Shown here: positions 25,434 to 35,129 of the stretch, piece by piece | How the letters are laid out: each line of letters starts with the position of its first letter | Numbering within the stretch: the stretch's first letter is position 1 | Assembly: GCA_013697725.1 (NCBI GenBank) | Contig: JACCWI010000023.1 | Coordinates: 1 to 64,000 of the forward strand | DNA length: 64,000 nt | Origin: Tatlockia sp. | GTDB lineage: Bacteria > Pseudomonadota > Gammaproteobacteria > Legionellales > Legionellaceae | Direction of reading: 5' to 3' | Notes under the pieces: model-generated | The model's input: only the letters and a program-made list of their open reading frames with translations | What the model was told of the DNA's origin: nothing | Database searches by the model: none | Program-made: the position numbers and the translations under genes

Positions 25434-25560
25434 TTAACCTGCTGATTCTTCTTTGATTAAATTGATGATCAAATCAATCATAACCTTTTTTTGATTCGGC
25501 TGGCTTTGACCAACGAGTAATGTAATGGCAACTAATGCATTATCATTGATCTTTGCTTCA
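25434..25560 (-). pseudogene. Remnant of a tautomerase-like gene (C-terminal part)
   Basis: On the minus strand an open stretch reads AKINDNALVAITLLVGQSQPN then QKKVMIDLIINLIKEESAG and stops at 25434. The pattern V-x-I-T-L-L-x-G-x-S-x-x-Q-K is typical of the second half of tautomerase-family proteins. The N-terminal part is missing; upstream sequence instead matches a RhuM-like protein in another frame. It ends ten bases before the GNAT start codon. Confidence 0.4.
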
Positions 25561-25686
25561 CCATTATATGTAGTCCGATATTATCTGTGGATGCATTAAA
25601 CAAATCTGAAATTTGTTTCTGCGTTAACCAGATAGTGTCTGATTCAAGACAAATTTCAGTTTGAAAACTACAGTGGTGTTACTCAT
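25561..25686 (-). pseudogene. Frameshifted remnant of a RhuM-like gene (N-terminal part)
   Basis: On the minus strand, ATG at 25686 opens MSNTTVVF. After a one-base shift the reading continues QTEICLESDTIWLTQKQI then SDLFNASTDNIGLHI. DTIWLTQKQI-DLF is a hallmark of the N-terminus of RhuM/virulence-associated proteins (and related phage-type helix-turn-helix modules). Only this first part survives; it then runs into the tautomerase remnant. Confidence 0.55.
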
Positions 25687-25831
25687 GGATAATTATTCTC
25701 TTTAAGGAATTTATACAGTTGAATGATCAATCCTTATTTGTTTTGCAACCTACGTTACGCATAAGCTAGTTCGGTATAAAAAAATTATTTTTCTCGATCT
25801 AGCATAGATTTTCTTACCCTTGGACATCGAG

Positions 25832-26650
25832 TTACTTGACCCAATTGAATGAGGCTAAATCCTCATTCTGCTCTTTGTAAGTTTCTAGCTTTAAAAATCC
25901 ATCCAGAATTCTTGCAATTTCACTAAATCTCCCTACTCTTAGCTCTTTATGACTGGATTCAACATACTCAATTGCGGATTTGATCGTCATTCCTTTGACA
26001 AAAGAGCAATTGATTAGAGCGATCAACCCTGCTTTTTTATCAATTTTTCGAGCATAATGTGGATTTATCCAGGACCAACAACCCCACCAGGCGATTTCTT
26101 TTGTCAAAATAGCAATCTGTTTTTCTATTTTTTTGAGCTGATCAGGTAAAAAACAAGAATCCCCAGGGGACATTGATTGAGGTAGGGCATGAGAGCCAAA
26201 ATAGGACTGTCCTTTAAATTGGGAAAAAAGCTTTCCTTGTGAATGAAATTTAACCAGATTAAAAGTTGATTGATTAAGTCTTAATTTTCTTTCATTTTCT
26301 ATTCCTTCAGCAGAAACAATCCCGCATAGAGCAACATGAAGTGCAGTTTCGCTGGGCTTGGATTTTCCTTTTAAGTCGCGAATATAGCAAAAAAAAGCCC
26401 ATTTTACGGCTCTGTTAATTGTAGTCAAATTACAAATTGTAATTAAAGAGGAGCTCACAGCTCTACGGCTGACTTCAACAAAATCAATCAAATATCTCAC
26501 TGTATCAAGGCTCCCAAATCGGGCTGCCACTTTTAGCGCATTGTCAGCATCTTCTTGTTCATAAACATTCTCCTGCAAAATGAGCTGCATTTTTTTTAGG
26601 TTATTCCTTTGTGCGGCTTCAAGTAGCTCCTTAAGTTTTGCAAAGGCCAT
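25832..26650 (-). CDS. Ankyrin-type protein, possible effector
   Basis: The 272-aa protein has two or three ankyrin-like helix pairs in its first 60 residues (LKELLEAAQRNNLKKMQLILQ; NALKVAARFGSLDTVRYLIDF). The remainder matches nothing I know. It has no signal peptide or membrane helix. GAGGAAA precedes the ATG. Such short, ankyrin-type proteins without homologues are common among Legionella type IV effectors; translocation is an inference. Confidence 0.65.
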   Translation of the reverse strand: MAFAKLKELLEAAQRNNLKKMQLILQENVYEQEDADNALKVAARFGSLDTVRYLIDFVEVSRRAVSSSLITICNLTTINRAVKWAFFCYIRDLKGKSKPSETALHVALCGIVSAEGIENERKLRLNQSTFNLVKFHSQGKLFSQFKGQSYFGSHALPQSMSPGDSCFLPDQLKKIEKQIAILTKEIAWWGCWSWINPHYARKIDKKAGLIALINCSFVKGMTIKSAIEYVESSHKELRVGRFSEIARILDGFLKLETYKEQNEDLASFNWVK

Positions 26651-26768
26651 TTATGATTTCCTCACATATCTCATAGATTAATTCAATCGTAGACTGTTTG
26701 AATAATCTACTAATTTAACAAATTAGCGTTCTTCTCTGGCTTTAATTAAATTAAGGTTTTGTGGCTCA

Positions 26769-27041
26769 ATGAAGAATCAATTAATTTATAAAAAAGAGCT
26801 TATTCACGCATTTCAACGAGTACATCAGCAAATAGAATTCTTATGAGAACCTCTTGCAATAGAAGATTACGGCAACCAAAACGTCGAAGAGGTTAGTCCA
26901 CCCAAATGGCATCTAGCCCACACAACCTGGTTTTTTGAAACATATATTCCTTAATAAATATCTTCGATCGTTCAAACCTTTAAATCCCTCTTACCATAGT
27001 TTATCCAATTCTTATTATCAAGGGGCAGGAAATCACTTACC
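26769..27041 (+). pseudogene. egtB: Decayed egtB-like gene (N-terminal DinB domain)
   Basis: From the ATG at 26769 the frame reads MKNQLIYKKELIHAFQRVHQ..QIEFL, then an in-frame TGA, then [35 protein letters not shown] and TAA. After a frame change it continues LNPSYHSLSNSYYQGAGNH. The patterns [15 protein letters not shown] and FNSYYxxxG are hallmarks of the N-terminal DinB-like domain of ergothioneine-synthesis EgtB. At least one nonsense codon and one frameshift are present, a 111-bp element is inserted at the break, and the sulfatase-modifying C-terminal domain is missing. Confidence 0.75.
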
Positions 27042-27161
27042 AGGGCGCTTTCATCAAAGTTTAAAATTCCATCACTTTTAAATAATGAGCAAGGCTACCT
27101 TTAATGAATTTTCGTCCTTGGCAAATTTTTAAACTTTGATGAAATCGCCCTGATCACTTAC
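27033..27161. mobile_element. MITE-like element (111 bp) with 9-bp target duplication
   Basis: The element occupies 27042-27152. It starts CAGGGCGCTTTCATCAAAG and ends in the inverted CTTTGATGAAATCGCCCTG, giving terminal inverted repeats of about 26 bp with few mismatches. Identical ATCACTTAC sequences flank it (27033-27041 and 27153-27161), the signature of transposition. There is no coding capacity, so it must be mobilised in trans. It is inserted in the decayed egtB. A second copy of the right end is found at 53852-53875. Confidence 0.8.
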
Positions 27162-27252
27162 AGATGTAGCCCAATTAGCCCAGGATTCAAGTTTTAATGT
27201 GCTTAATATTTTCTTGATAAACAACATTATTTTGTGGACTCTTATGGCAAAC
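27162..27252. other. Non-coding stretch between the MITE-like element and oxyR
   Basis: Together with the egtB remnant and the element this completes the 600-bp interval 26651-27252. I see no gene, clear terminator or further egtB similarity in it. Positions 26651-26768 likewise hold only AT-rich sequence upstream of the remnant. Confidence 0.4.
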
Positions 27253-28131
27253 TTAAAATTTTATAGTCACTGATTTAATATAAGTTATCAGATGCTCCAT
27301 CAACGTTTTTTTTGCATTTGATCCTCGCCAAATCAAGCCTATAGTTCTTGTTGGGACAGGTCTTCGAAAAGGTATATAAACAATGCCATCGTTTCTTCGG
27401 CACGATAATTTCGGCATTAGGGTAATACCAACTCCTGAGGCTACCATATGCCTAAGAGTTTCCAAGCTGGTAGCCCGGAATTTTTTTGATTCTGAAGCAT
27501 TGGCAGTTTGGCAAATAGCCAATGCCTGTTCTCTTAAGCAGTGACCATCTTCCAATAAAAGTAAGGTTTTATTATCTAAATCAGACAAATTGGCCAGCTT
27601 TTGCTTAGTTAGGGTATGTCCTTGCGGTACAGCTAGAACAAACTCTTCATCAAATAAATTAGAACAAACAAAATCGCCCTCTACAGGCAAGGCTAATATT
27701 GCTCCATCAAGCTTTCCTTCTTTTAATTTTTTTAATAAGTTTAAGGTTGTTTCCTCAACCAAATACAAACTCAATTTAGGAAAAAGCCTTGAAAGACCTG
27801 GAATAATTAGAGGAAGAAGGTAAGGAGCTAAGGTAGGAATTATGCCCAAATGCAACTCGCCAGCTAAAGGATCTTTTGATTGCTTGGCAAGAGTTTGTAA
27901 ATTATCCACGCGATGAAGAATATCTCTAGCTTGTTCGACAATTATTTTTCCGATGTCAGTAAAAAAGATTCGCTTGTTAGATCGTTCAATAAGCTGAATA
28001 CCCAAAGTATCTTCTAATTTTTTAATTTGCATCGATAAGGCAGGTTGGCTCACAAAGCAAGCCTCTGCAGCCTTGCCAAAATGGTTATAATCTGCCACAG
28101 CGATAAGGTATTGAAGATCACGTATATTCAT
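27253..28131 (-). CDS. oxyR: OxyR peroxide-sensing LysR-type regulator
   Basis: The 292-aa protein has a LysR-type winged helix-turn-helix (NHFGKAAEACFVSQPALSMQIKKLEDTLG, about residues 16-44) and an effector domain. EDGHCLREQALAIC carries two Cys spaced as C199 and C208 of E. coli OxyR, which form the redox disulfide. The DGHCLR context is specific to OxyR. The product would switch on peroxide defence genes. No such gene lies next to it here. Confidence 0.9.
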   Translation of the reverse strand: MNIRDLQYLIAVADYNHFGKAAEACFVSQPALSMQIKKLEDTLGIQLIERSNKRIFFTDIGKIIVEQARDILHRVDNLQTLAKQSKDPLAGELHLGIIPTLAPYLLPLIIPGLSRLFPKLSLYLVEETTLNLLKKLKEGKLDGAILALPVEGDFVCSNLFDEEFVLAVPQGHTLTKQKLANLSDLDNKTLLLLEDGHCLREQALAICQTANASESKKFRATSLETLRHMVASGVGITLMPKLSCRRNDGIVYIPFRRPVPTRTIGLIWRGSNAKKTLMEHLITYIKSVTIKF

Positions 28132-28310
28132 TTAATTCCAATTAGAACTGAGAATATATAAATTATATTTATAATAACAAAGAATTCAATATTTTTTACT
28201 TATAAGAAACCAACCTGATGATTAAAAAATCAGAGCTGAAAAACCGAAGAGCTTTAAATAGTTAAATACTCTACAATTTATAAATTATTTAAAACGTTAA
28301 AAGGCATAAA

Positions 28311-28937
28311 ATGTTTAAGTTGTTTTTCTTAATTAGCCTCGTTTGTTTTTACCCAGTTACGGTTGATGCAGAAAATTTGCAGTCAAAACCCCAAACTATT
28401 TCTACTCAGTTCTTAGAGCACTTCAATTCCAATTCCAATGAAGTTAAACACTTAATTGAACTAGCCTTAAAATTAGCCAACCAGAACCTGGGTTATCGCT
28501 ATGGCTCCGCTGAGCCAGGTACCGGGGCGATGGATTGCTCTGGAACAATTTACTACCTTCTTACCCAAGTCGGGATTAAAGCTCCCCCTCGCTCTTCAGA
28601 TGAGCTCTATAAATGGATTGTTACAGAAGGTTTTTTTCATCCACTAAAATCAAATCGTATCGACGATCCCGTTTTTGTTGCACTGAAACCCGGCGATTTA
28701 TTATTTTGGAGTGGTACTTATCAAACTGCAGAACCTGCTAGCGCTAGTCACGTTATGCTTTATTTAGGCAAAAATCTGCAGGGGGAACCTTTAATGGTTG
28801 GAGCAAGCAACGGCCGAAGCTATAAAGGACACCAAATTTATGGAGTCTCTGTTTTTGATTTTCAACTCCCAGCAAGCACATCTAAAAGTAAATTTTTAGG
28901 GTTTAGCTGTATACCGAAGTTAACTTGTTCTAGCTAA
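28311..28937 (+). CDS. Exported NlpC/P60 cysteine peptidase
   Basis: The 208-aa protein has a signal peptide (about 1-20) and an NlpC/P60 domain: GYRYGSAEPGTGAMDCSGTI with the catalytic Cys, SASHVMLYLG with the catalytic His, and MVGASNGRS. The family cuts peptidoglycan peptide bonds in the periplasm. The domain is compact and has no extra binding modules. It is monocistronic, with a strong bidirectional terminator downstream. Confidence 0.88.
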   Translation: MFKLFFLISLVCFYPVTVDAENLQSKPQTISTQFLEHFNSNSNEVKHLIELALKLANQNLGYRYGSAEPGTGAMDCSGTIYYLLTQVGIKAPPRSSDELYKWIVTEGFFHPLKSNRIDDPVFVALKPGDLLFWSGTYQTAEPASASHVMLYLGKNLQGEPLMVGASNGRSYKGHQIYGVSVFDFQLPASTSKSKFLGFSCIPKLTCSS

Positions 28938-28954
28938 CAAAACTTCAGTTAAAA

Positions 28955-28978
28955 AAAACCCGCCAAAAGGCGGGTTTT
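28955..28978. terminator. Bidirectional rho-independent terminator
   Basis: AAAACCCGCC (28955-28964) pairs perfectly with GGCGGGTTTT (28969-28978) around an AAAA loop, flanked by A-rich sequence on the left and T-rich on the right. It serves the NlpC/P60 gene on the plus strand and groEL on the minus strand. Confidence 0.9.
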
Positions 28979-29000
28979 AAATTGGACTGCAGGGAAAGGC

Positions 29001-30656
29001 TTACATCATACCCATTCCACCCATGCCGCCCATACCACCCATGCCACCCATATCGCCAGCACCAGCACCTTCGTCTTTCTTAGGAAGATCGGCAACCATG
29101 CACTCTGTAGTTAGCATCAAGCTTGCAATAGAAGCTGCGTTTTGCAAAGCAGTACGAGTTACTTTAGTAGGATCTAAAATACCCATCTCAACCATGTCAC
29201 CGTATTCGCCAGTCGCTGCATTGAAACCAAAGTTTCCGGTATTTTCAGCAACTTTATTGACGATTACAGACGCTTCATAGCCAGCATTAGCAACGATTTG
29301 ACGTAAAGGAGATTCAATTGCACGACGCAGGATGTTGATTCCCATGTCTTGGTCAGCATTATCGCCTTTTAAGCCATCTAATACTTTTTGCGCACGAATC
29401 AGAGCAACACCACCACCAGCAACAATGCCTTCTTCAACCGCAGCACGAGTTGCGTGCAGAGCATCTTCAACACGAGCTTTTTTCTCTTTCATTTCAATTT
29501 CAGTAGCAGCGCCTACTTTAATAACGGCAACACCGCCCGCTAATTTTGCAACACGTTCTTGTAATTTCTCACGATCATAATCAGAAGTTGTTTCTTCCAT
29601 TTGAGCGCGAATTTGAGAGATACGGCTGTTGATTTCATCAGATTTGCCTTCGCCATCAATAATAGTTGTATTTTCTTTAGTAATAACAACTCGTTTTGCT
29701 TGACCTAAGCTTTCGATAGAAGCAGTTTCCAAGCTTACGCCCACTTCTTCAGAAATAACTTGACCATTACACAGAATAGCAATGTCTTGTAACATGGCTT
29801 TACGACGATCACCAAAGCCAGGCGCTTTAACCGCACAGACTTTAACAATTCCACGCATGTTGTTAACAACCAGAGTGGCTAAGGCTTCGCCTTCAACGTC
29901 TTCTGCAACAATCAATAATGGACGACCTGATTTAGCAACGGCTTCTAACACAGACAACATGTCGCGAATAGTTGCAATCTTCTTGTCAACCAAGAGAATG
30001 TAAGGATGTTCAAGCTCAGCAGTCATGCTTTGTTGATTGTTAATGAAGTATGGAGAAATGTAACCGCGATCAAAAAGCATACCTTCAACAACAGATAGCT
30101 CATTTTCCAGGCCATTGCCATCTTCAACAGTAATAACGCCTTCTTTGCCTACTTTTTCCATTGCTTCAGCAATGATAGAGCCAATTGCGTGATCAGAATT
30201 TGCAGAAATTGAACCCACTTGAGCAATTGCTTTGCCATCTTTGCAAGGCTTAGACATCGCTTGTAATTCTTTAGTTACCGCAATAACCGCTTTTTCAATA
30301 CCGCGTTTTAAATCCATTGGATTCATGCCAGCAGCAACTGCTTTGTTACCTTCAACGCCAATTGCATCAGCTAATACGGTTGCAGTCGTTGTACCGTCAC
30401 CGGCAGTATCAGAAGTTTTAGAAGCAACTTCTTTAACCATTTGTGCGCCCATATTTTTGAATTTATTTTCAAAAGCGATTTCTTTTGCTACAGAAACACC
30501 GTCTTTAGTAATAGTAGGAGCGCCAAACGAGCGTTCCAGAACAACGTTACGTCCACTTGGGCCCATTGTTACTCTTACTGCATCAGCTAAAGCTTTAACA
30601 CCGGCTAACATTTGTTGGCGAGCTTCGTCACCAAATCGTAATTCTTTAGTACTCAT
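29001..30656 (-). CDS. groEL: Chaperonin GroEL (HtpB)
   Basis: The 551-aa protein is a complete GroEL: ATP-binding [13 protein letters not shown] and [15 protein letters not shown], the hinge and apical-domain motifs, and a GGM-repeat C-terminus. From memory it is very close to Legionella HtpB, including the KPCKD and [10 protein letters not shown] segments. It folds proteins in the cytosol with GroES; Legionella HtpB also has reported surface roles. Second gene of the groES-groEL operon, 26 bp downstream. Confidence 0.98.
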   Translation of the reverse strand: MSTKELRFGDEARQQMLAGVKALADAVRVTMGPSGRNVVLERSFGAPTITKDGVSVAKEIAFENKFKNMGAQMVKEVASKTSDTAGDGTTTATVLADAIGVEGNKAVAAGMNPMDLKRGIEKAVIAVTKELQAMSKPCKDGKAIAQVGSISANSDHAIGSIIAEAMEKVGKEGVITVEDGNGLENELSVVEGMLFDRGYISPYFINNQQSMTAELEHPYILLVDKKIATIRDMLSVLEAVAKSGRPLLIVAEDVEGEALATLVVNNMRGIVKVCAVKAPGFGDRRKAMLQDIAILCNGQVISEEVGVSLETASIESLGQAKRVVITKENTTIIDGEGKSDEINSRISQIRAQMEETTSDYDREKLQERVAKLAGGVAVIKVGAATEIEMKEKKARVEDALHATRAAVEEGIVAGGGVALIRAQKVLDGLKGDNADQDMGINILRRAIESPLRQIVANAGYEASVIVNKVAENTGNFGFNAATGEYGDMVEMGILDPTKVTRTALQNAASIASLMLTTECMVADLPKKDEGAGAGDMGGMGGMGGMGGMGMM

Positions 30657-30682
30657 TATCTTAATCTCCTTTAATCTTTAAA

Positions 30683-30973
30683 TTACTTCTCAATTACGCC
30701 CATGATGTCATCTTCGCGCATCACAACCATTTCTTGACCTGCGATCTTAACTTCTGTGCCTGAATATTTGCCAAACAGAACTACATCGCCAACTTTTACC
30801 GCTAAGGCACGTAAATCACCGTTATCTAATACTTTTCCACCACCAACTGCGATTACTTCACCGCGCATTGGTTTTTCAGCAGCGCTATCTGGAATTACGA
30901 TACCACCTGCAGTGGTACGCTCTTCTTCCAATCGGCGAACAACAACACGGTCATGTAAAGGACGAATTTTCAT
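30683..30973 (-). CDS. groES: Co-chaperonin GroES (HtpA)
   Basis: The 96-aa protein has the complete GroES fold ([20 protein letters not shown] with the mobile loop [16 protein letters not shown]). It caps the GroEL ring. CAGGAGAG lies upstream of the ATG and a heat-shock promoter about 70 bases further upstream. Confidence 0.98.
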   Translation of the reverse strand: MKIRPLHDRVVVRRLEEERTTAGGIVIPDSAAEKPMRGEVIAVGGGKVLDNGDLRALAVKVGDVVLFGKYSGTEVKIAGQEMVVMREDDIMGVIEK

Positions 30974-31041
30974 CTTTATTCTCTCCTGGTTTGGTTAATA
31001 CATTTAAGCTTTGCTTGAGTTGCATTGCTAGCGTTATTCCC

Positions 31042-31069
31042 ATATGGGGACAACAAAAATGCTTTCAAG
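31042..31069 (-). promoter_or_regulatory. Heat-shock (sigma32-type) promoter of groESL
   Basis: On the minus strand CTTGAAA (31063-31069) is followed after 13 bases by CCCCATAT (31042-31049). This matches the sigma32 consensus CTTGAAA-N13-CCCCATNT perfectly. It lies about 70 bases upstream of the groES start. No CIRCE element is visible, so control appears to be by sigma factor alone. Confidence 0.9.
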
Positions 31070-31139
31070 GGGAATTTAAAAATAAATTTTGGTTTTTTTT
31101 CCTCTGCAACTACAATGAACAATTATTCCAAGGTTATTA

Positions 31140-32909
31140 ATGCTTATGAAGAATTGGTTTTTACTCACAGTACTAAGCTGCATCTCGCAGTTTAGCTTAG
31201 CTGCACCTCTCCCTGCTGCTGATGTGTTTCAACTTGAAACCAAACAAGTTGATGCTAATAATTTTTCAATCAATTGGCACATCAAACCCGGTTACTTTCT
31301 TTATAGTAAGCGAATTAAACTTAGCGAGAATGAAGATAGTAATTTCGCCTTGGGTACGTTGAATTTTCCTGAGCCTCATAAAAAAATTGATAAGCAAGGG
31401 CGAGAATTTTCAATTTACCGTAACAATTTGGCCCTCAGAATACCTGTACTTGGTCAACGTTCTGGTGAATCTTTAATTAATCTGAGTTATCAGGGTTGTT
31501 CAGATGAAGGGTTTTGCTACCCTCCTGAAAATAAACAACTTAAGTTAAGCATTGATAAAAATTTAGCGTTGAGCGAAGTCGTTTTAGAAGCCGAGCAAAA
31601 AAAGTCCCCTAATTTGCCAAAAAGCTCAACCAATGAAATCTCAGAACTATTCAATAATCACCATTGGAGCTTTGTAATTTTAAGTTTCTGGGTTTTAGGC
31701 CTGCTTCTCTCTTTCACCCCTTGTATCCTACCGATGATTCCAGTTCTTTCCGGGATTATCGTTGGTCATGGTGAGACGCTATCTACTCGTAAAGCTTTCT
31801 TACTTTCGCTGAGTTATGTGTTAAGCATGTCCTTTACTTATGCAATGGTTGGCGCGGTTGTGGCTAAATTAGGTGCTAATTTGCAGGTTCTCTTGCAAAC
31901 TCCCTGGGCCATTGGCCTTTTCAGTTTTATTTTTGTGTTGCTAGCCCTATCCATGTTTGGTTTTTTTGAACTTCGGTTACCTCTAAGCTGGCAAGTGAAA
32001 CTGGCAAAGGTGAACCGCAGCCAAACAAGTGGCCATTATATTAGCGCGGCAATAATGGGTTGCTTGTCAACGCTAATACTCTCGCCATGTGTCACCGCTC
32101 CCTTGATTGGAGCCTTAGGCTATATCGCGCAGAGTGGCAATATTACAATGGGTTCTTCAGCTTTGTTTTTTTTAGGCTTGGGTATGGGTACACCTTTGCT
32201 TTTAATAGGTACTTCGGCTGGGAAATGGTTACCCAAAGCGGGGAAATGGATGAATACCGTAAAACTATTTTTTGGTTTTTTGCTTTTGGGTATTGCCGTT
32301 TTTCTGCTAGAGCGCATTTTGCCAAAAACTTTAATTATGCTGCTATGGGCATCATTGTTAGTATTCGCAGGTCTTTATTGTGGCGCCTTAAAAGCCGCCT
32401 CTACTACAATTGCAAAATTGGGGCAAGGTTTAGGTTTAATGTTACTCCTTTATGGCTTATTAATACTAATTGGCGCCAGCATGGGAAATACTAACCCTTT
32501 ACAGCCACTGGCTAAATTTACTTCTACTCCAGCGCAAGACAAGGCTACCACTACCTATAAAACAGTTGATAGTTTGCAGCTAGCTTTAGCTAATGCAAGA
32601 GGAAAATTGGTTTTAATTGATTTCTATGCGGATTGGTGTCATTCCTGCCAGGTTATGGCAGAAACTCTCTTTAAAAATCCTGATGTGCTTAAAGTCTTAA
32701 ATGATTTTGTTGTTTTAACCGTCGATGTTACGGCCAATAATGAACAAGCAAAGTTACTTATGAATCAATTTGGTGTAGTTGCTCCCCCCACTTTTATACT
32801 GTTGAATCAAGAAGGTAAGGAGCAAAAAAATTTGCGCTTGGTCGGTGACATTTCCAAAAACAAATTTTTGACGCAATTAAAACAAGCGAAGAAATCCAAT
32901 AGAACTTAG
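31140..32909 (+). CDS. dsbD: Thiol:disulfide interchange protein DsbD
   Basis: The 589-aa protein has a signal peptide (about 1-21), the N-terminal alpha domain with YQGCSDEGFCYPPE (redox Cys pair), a multi-span central domain with SFTPCILPMIP and LSPCVTAPLIG, and a C-terminal thioredoxin domain with WCHSC (about residue 499). All three Cys pairs are intact. DsbD carries electrons from cytoplasmic thioredoxin to periplasmic isomerases and cytochrome c maturation. AAGG lies before the ATG at 31140. Confidence 0.95.
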   Translation: MLMKNWFLLTVLSCISQFSLAAPLPAADVFQLETKQVDANNFSINWHIKPGYFLYSKRIKLSENEDSNFALGTLNFPEPHKKIDKQGREFSIYRNNLALRIPVLGQRSGESLINLSYQGCSDEGFCYPPENKQLKLSIDKNLALSEVVLEAEQKKSPNLPKSSTNEISELFNNHHWSFVILSFWVLGLLLSFTPCILPMIPVLSGIIVGHGETLSTRKAFLLSLSYVLSMSFTYAMVGAVVAKLGANLQVLLQTPWAIGLFSFIFVLLALSMFGFFELRLPLSWQVKLAKVNRSQTSGHYISAAIMGCLSTLILSPCVTAPLIGALGYIAQSGNITMGSSALFFLGLGMGTPLLLIGTSAGKWLPKAGKWMNTVKLFFGFLLLGIAVFLLERILPKTLIMLLWASLLVFAGLYCGALKAASTTIAKLGQGLGLMLLLYGLLILIGASMGNTNPLQPLAKFTSTPAQDKATTTYKTVDSLQLALANARGKLVLIDFYADWCHSCQVMAETLFKNPDVLKVLNDFVVLTVDVTANNEQAKLLMNQFGVVAPPTFILLNQEGKEQKNLRLVGDISKNKFLTQLKQAKKSNRT

Positions 32910-32963
32910 ACAAAATTTCTAGCCGGTGTTATAATTCTCCCCTTTTTTTTAATACCGGTAATC

Positions 32964-34280
32964 ATGAATCATAAAGTAGGTTTTGTAAGTTTAGGCTGCC
33001 CTAAGGCACTGGTTGATTCAGAACGAATTATTACCCAATTACGCGCACAAGGATATGAGCTAGTCTCCACCTATCAAGATGCTGGCGTTGTAGTCGTTAA
33101 TACCTGTGGATTTATTGATGCTGCAGTGGCGGAGTCCCTCGAAACAATCAAAGAAGCGATGGCAGAAAATGGCCGTGTAATCGTAACTGGTTGTTTAGGA
33201 GCTAAAGCTGACCTTATTCGCGAAGCTTGTCCCGATGTCTTGCATATTAGTGGGGCCCATGCTTATGAAGAAGTTGTTCGCGCCGTTCATCGGCATTTAC
33301 CACCTCCTATAGATCCCTTTACCCAACTAGTTCCGCCCCAGGGCATTAAATTAACTCCCCGTCATTATGCTTATCTAAAAATTTCAGAAGGCTGCAATCA
33401 GAAATGCACTTTTTGCATAATCCCGACCATGCGTGGCAAGCTACAAAGCTATCCGCTAAAACAAGTCCTCACTGAGGCAAAGCATCTTAAAGATGCAGGA
33501 GTGCAAGAATTATTAGTTATCTCACAAGATACCAGTGCCTATGGAATAGATACTCGTTATCAACCCGTAGAATGGCAGGGTAAAACTGTCAAAACCCAGT
33601 TTTATGATCTATGCGAGCAATTAGGTGAGCTTGGTATTTGGGTTCGCCTGCACTATGTTTACCCCTATCCTCATGTTGATGACATCATTCCTTTAATGCG
33701 AGATGGCCTTATTTTACCCTATCTGGATATTCCTTTACAGCATGCGAGTACAAGGGTTTTAAAGGCAATGAAGCGTCCGGCCTCCAGTGAAAATACACTT
33801 GCTCGTATCCATAAGTGGCGAGATCTTTGTCCTGATATCACGCTGCGCTCGACTTTTATAGTTGGCTTTCCCGGAGAAACGGAGGATGAATTTGTAGAGC
33901 TACTGGATTTTCTACAAGAAGCCCGTCTCGATCGCGTAGGCTGTTTTCAGTATTCCCCTGTTAATGGGGCCAAGGCGAATGAGTTGGTCAATCCGGTACC
34001 CGAAGCGATTAAGGAAGAGCGTTACCATCGCTTTATGCAAGTTCAAGCAAAAATTAGCCGAGACAAATTGGCGCAAAAGATTGGATCAAGACAAATGGTT
34101 TTGGTTGATGAAATCAATCATGAACAGATTGTCGCTCGCTCAAAAAGTGACGCACCTGAAATCGATGGCCTGGTCTTTCTTCCGCCCACAGAAAATATTA
34201 AAGTTGGCGAGCGCATTGAAGTGACTATTACCGATAGTGATGATTATGATCTTTATGCGGAGCTGAGTTCAAGTTTATAA
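32964..34280 (+). CDS. rimO: Ribosomal protein S12 methylthiotransferase RimO
   Basis: The 438-aa protein begins [16 protein letters not shown], has NTCGFID and GCLGA (N-terminal Fe-S cluster Cys), the radical-SAM motif [12 protein letters not shown] (about 143-154) and a C-terminal TRAM domain. SLGCPKN/ALVDSE separates RimO from MiaB. It adds a methylthio group to an Asp of ribosomal protein S12. Confidence 0.97.
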   Translation: MNHKVGFVSLGCPKALVDSERIITQLRAQGYELVSTYQDAGVVVVNTCGFIDAAVAESLETIKEAMAENGRVIVTGCLGAKADLIREACPDVLHISGAHAYEEVVRAVHRHLPPPIDPFTQLVPPQGIKLTPRHYAYLKISEGCNQKCTFCIIPTMRGKLQSYPLKQVLTEAKHLKDAGVQELLVISQDTSAYGIDTRYQPVEWQGKTVKTQFYDLCEQLGELGIWVRLHYVYPYPHVDDIIPLMRDGLILPYLDIPLQHASTRVLKAMKRPASSENTLARIHKWRDLCPDITLRSTFIVGFPGETEDEFVELLDFLQEARLDRVGCFQYSPVNGAKANELVNPVPEAIKEERYHRFMQVQAKISRDKLAQKIGSRQMVLVDEINHEQIVARSKSDAPEIDGLVFLPPTENIKVGERIEVTITDSDDYDLYAELSSSL

Positions 34281-34725
34281 GTGGGGTAAACACCCATGGC
34301 ATTCGGTTAAGCACATGCCACCTTAATGTCGCTGCTACTTTTCCATTTATTAATTGGCTTTTCAAATTGTCTGGGTGAGTGGTTCCTAGGTCTAATTTTT
34401 TGACGGGCTTGCGAAGTATTATGAAGTATATAGCTTATGAAGCCAAAATCTTCATCGCCAATTAGACCCATTAATTGTGCCAAGCTTCCACTAACCAGCA
34501 GCAAACAATTTTTAATATTTCAGGAAGGCTTTTCTGTATTTGATGACGATTTAGCCAGTCTGCATAGGGATTTAGCCCTATTAATAGGCTATGAAGATAT
34601 TACTTTGCCATGCAAATGAGGTGATACCTGGTGAATTAAGAACATTAAAAACAACAGAAAAGACTTTATCCGGTTGGCCGTTCCAGTGCTTCCCAAGCCT
34701 ATATAAAAGCTAAGTTGTTTAAATA
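34281..34725. other. Intergenic region with gene debris
   Basis: No intact gene is seen in the 500 bp between rimO and the next gene. A minus-strand open stretch (34307-34504) ends in RPRNHSPRQFEKPINKWKSS, a basic segment that resembles a transposase end but which I cannot assign. A plus-strand stretch near 34530-34619 reads FSVFDDDLASLHRDLALLIG and stops. Both look like remnants. Confidence 0.35.
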
Positions 34726-34754
34726 TTGACAATAATGGTCTATCTATGTAGAAT
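34726..34754 (+). promoter_or_regulatory. Strong sigma70 promoter of the tandem-repeat effector-like gene
   Basis: A perfect -35 TTGACA (34726-34731) is followed after 17 bases by TAGAAT (34749-34754). The start codon is 27 bases after the -10, with GAGAG just upstream as ribosome-binding site. This is the clearest housekeeping promoter in the window. Confidence 0.8.
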
Positions 34755-34781
34755 AAATTTTTAATTTTTTCGAGAGTTTTA

Positions 34782-35129
34782 ATGGAATTTTTAGATGTTA
34801 TTAATGGTAACCAACCTATAAAAATTAGAGCCTACATCCATGATCATTATGGCCAATTAAAAAATAATATAGATTTACTGTGTAAAGGTTATGAACTAGT
34901 TAAAGAAAGATACAATATGGAGGCAATTGAGATATTTCATAATTATTTCCCTACATTGGGTTTTTTAAATGTTATTAAGGGTAACCGACCTATAGAAATT
35001 AGAGCCTATATCCATGAACATCATGACCTATTAATTAATCATATGGAATTACTGTGTAAAAGTTATGCACTAGTTAAAGAAAGATACAATATGGAAGCAA
35101 TTGAGATATTTCTTAATTATTTCCCTACA
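34782..35129 (+). repeat. Two tandem 174-bp copies in the effector-like gene
   Basis: Copy 1 is 34782-34955, copy 2 is 34956-35129. They are in frame and about 80% identical at DNA level, with the longest identical stretch around the codons for VKERYNMEA. The high similarity indicates a recent duplication. Confidence 0.9.

Noticed and set aside
29023-30681. Several plus-strand open frames opposite groEL
   Set aside because: They are antisense shadows of a highly expressed, strongly conserved gene, with no ribosome-binding sites or family similarity.
34307-34504. A small gene with transposase-like basic end
   Set aside because: No ribosome-binding site and no inverted repeats around it; I cannot assign it to an IS family. 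Listed as debris only.
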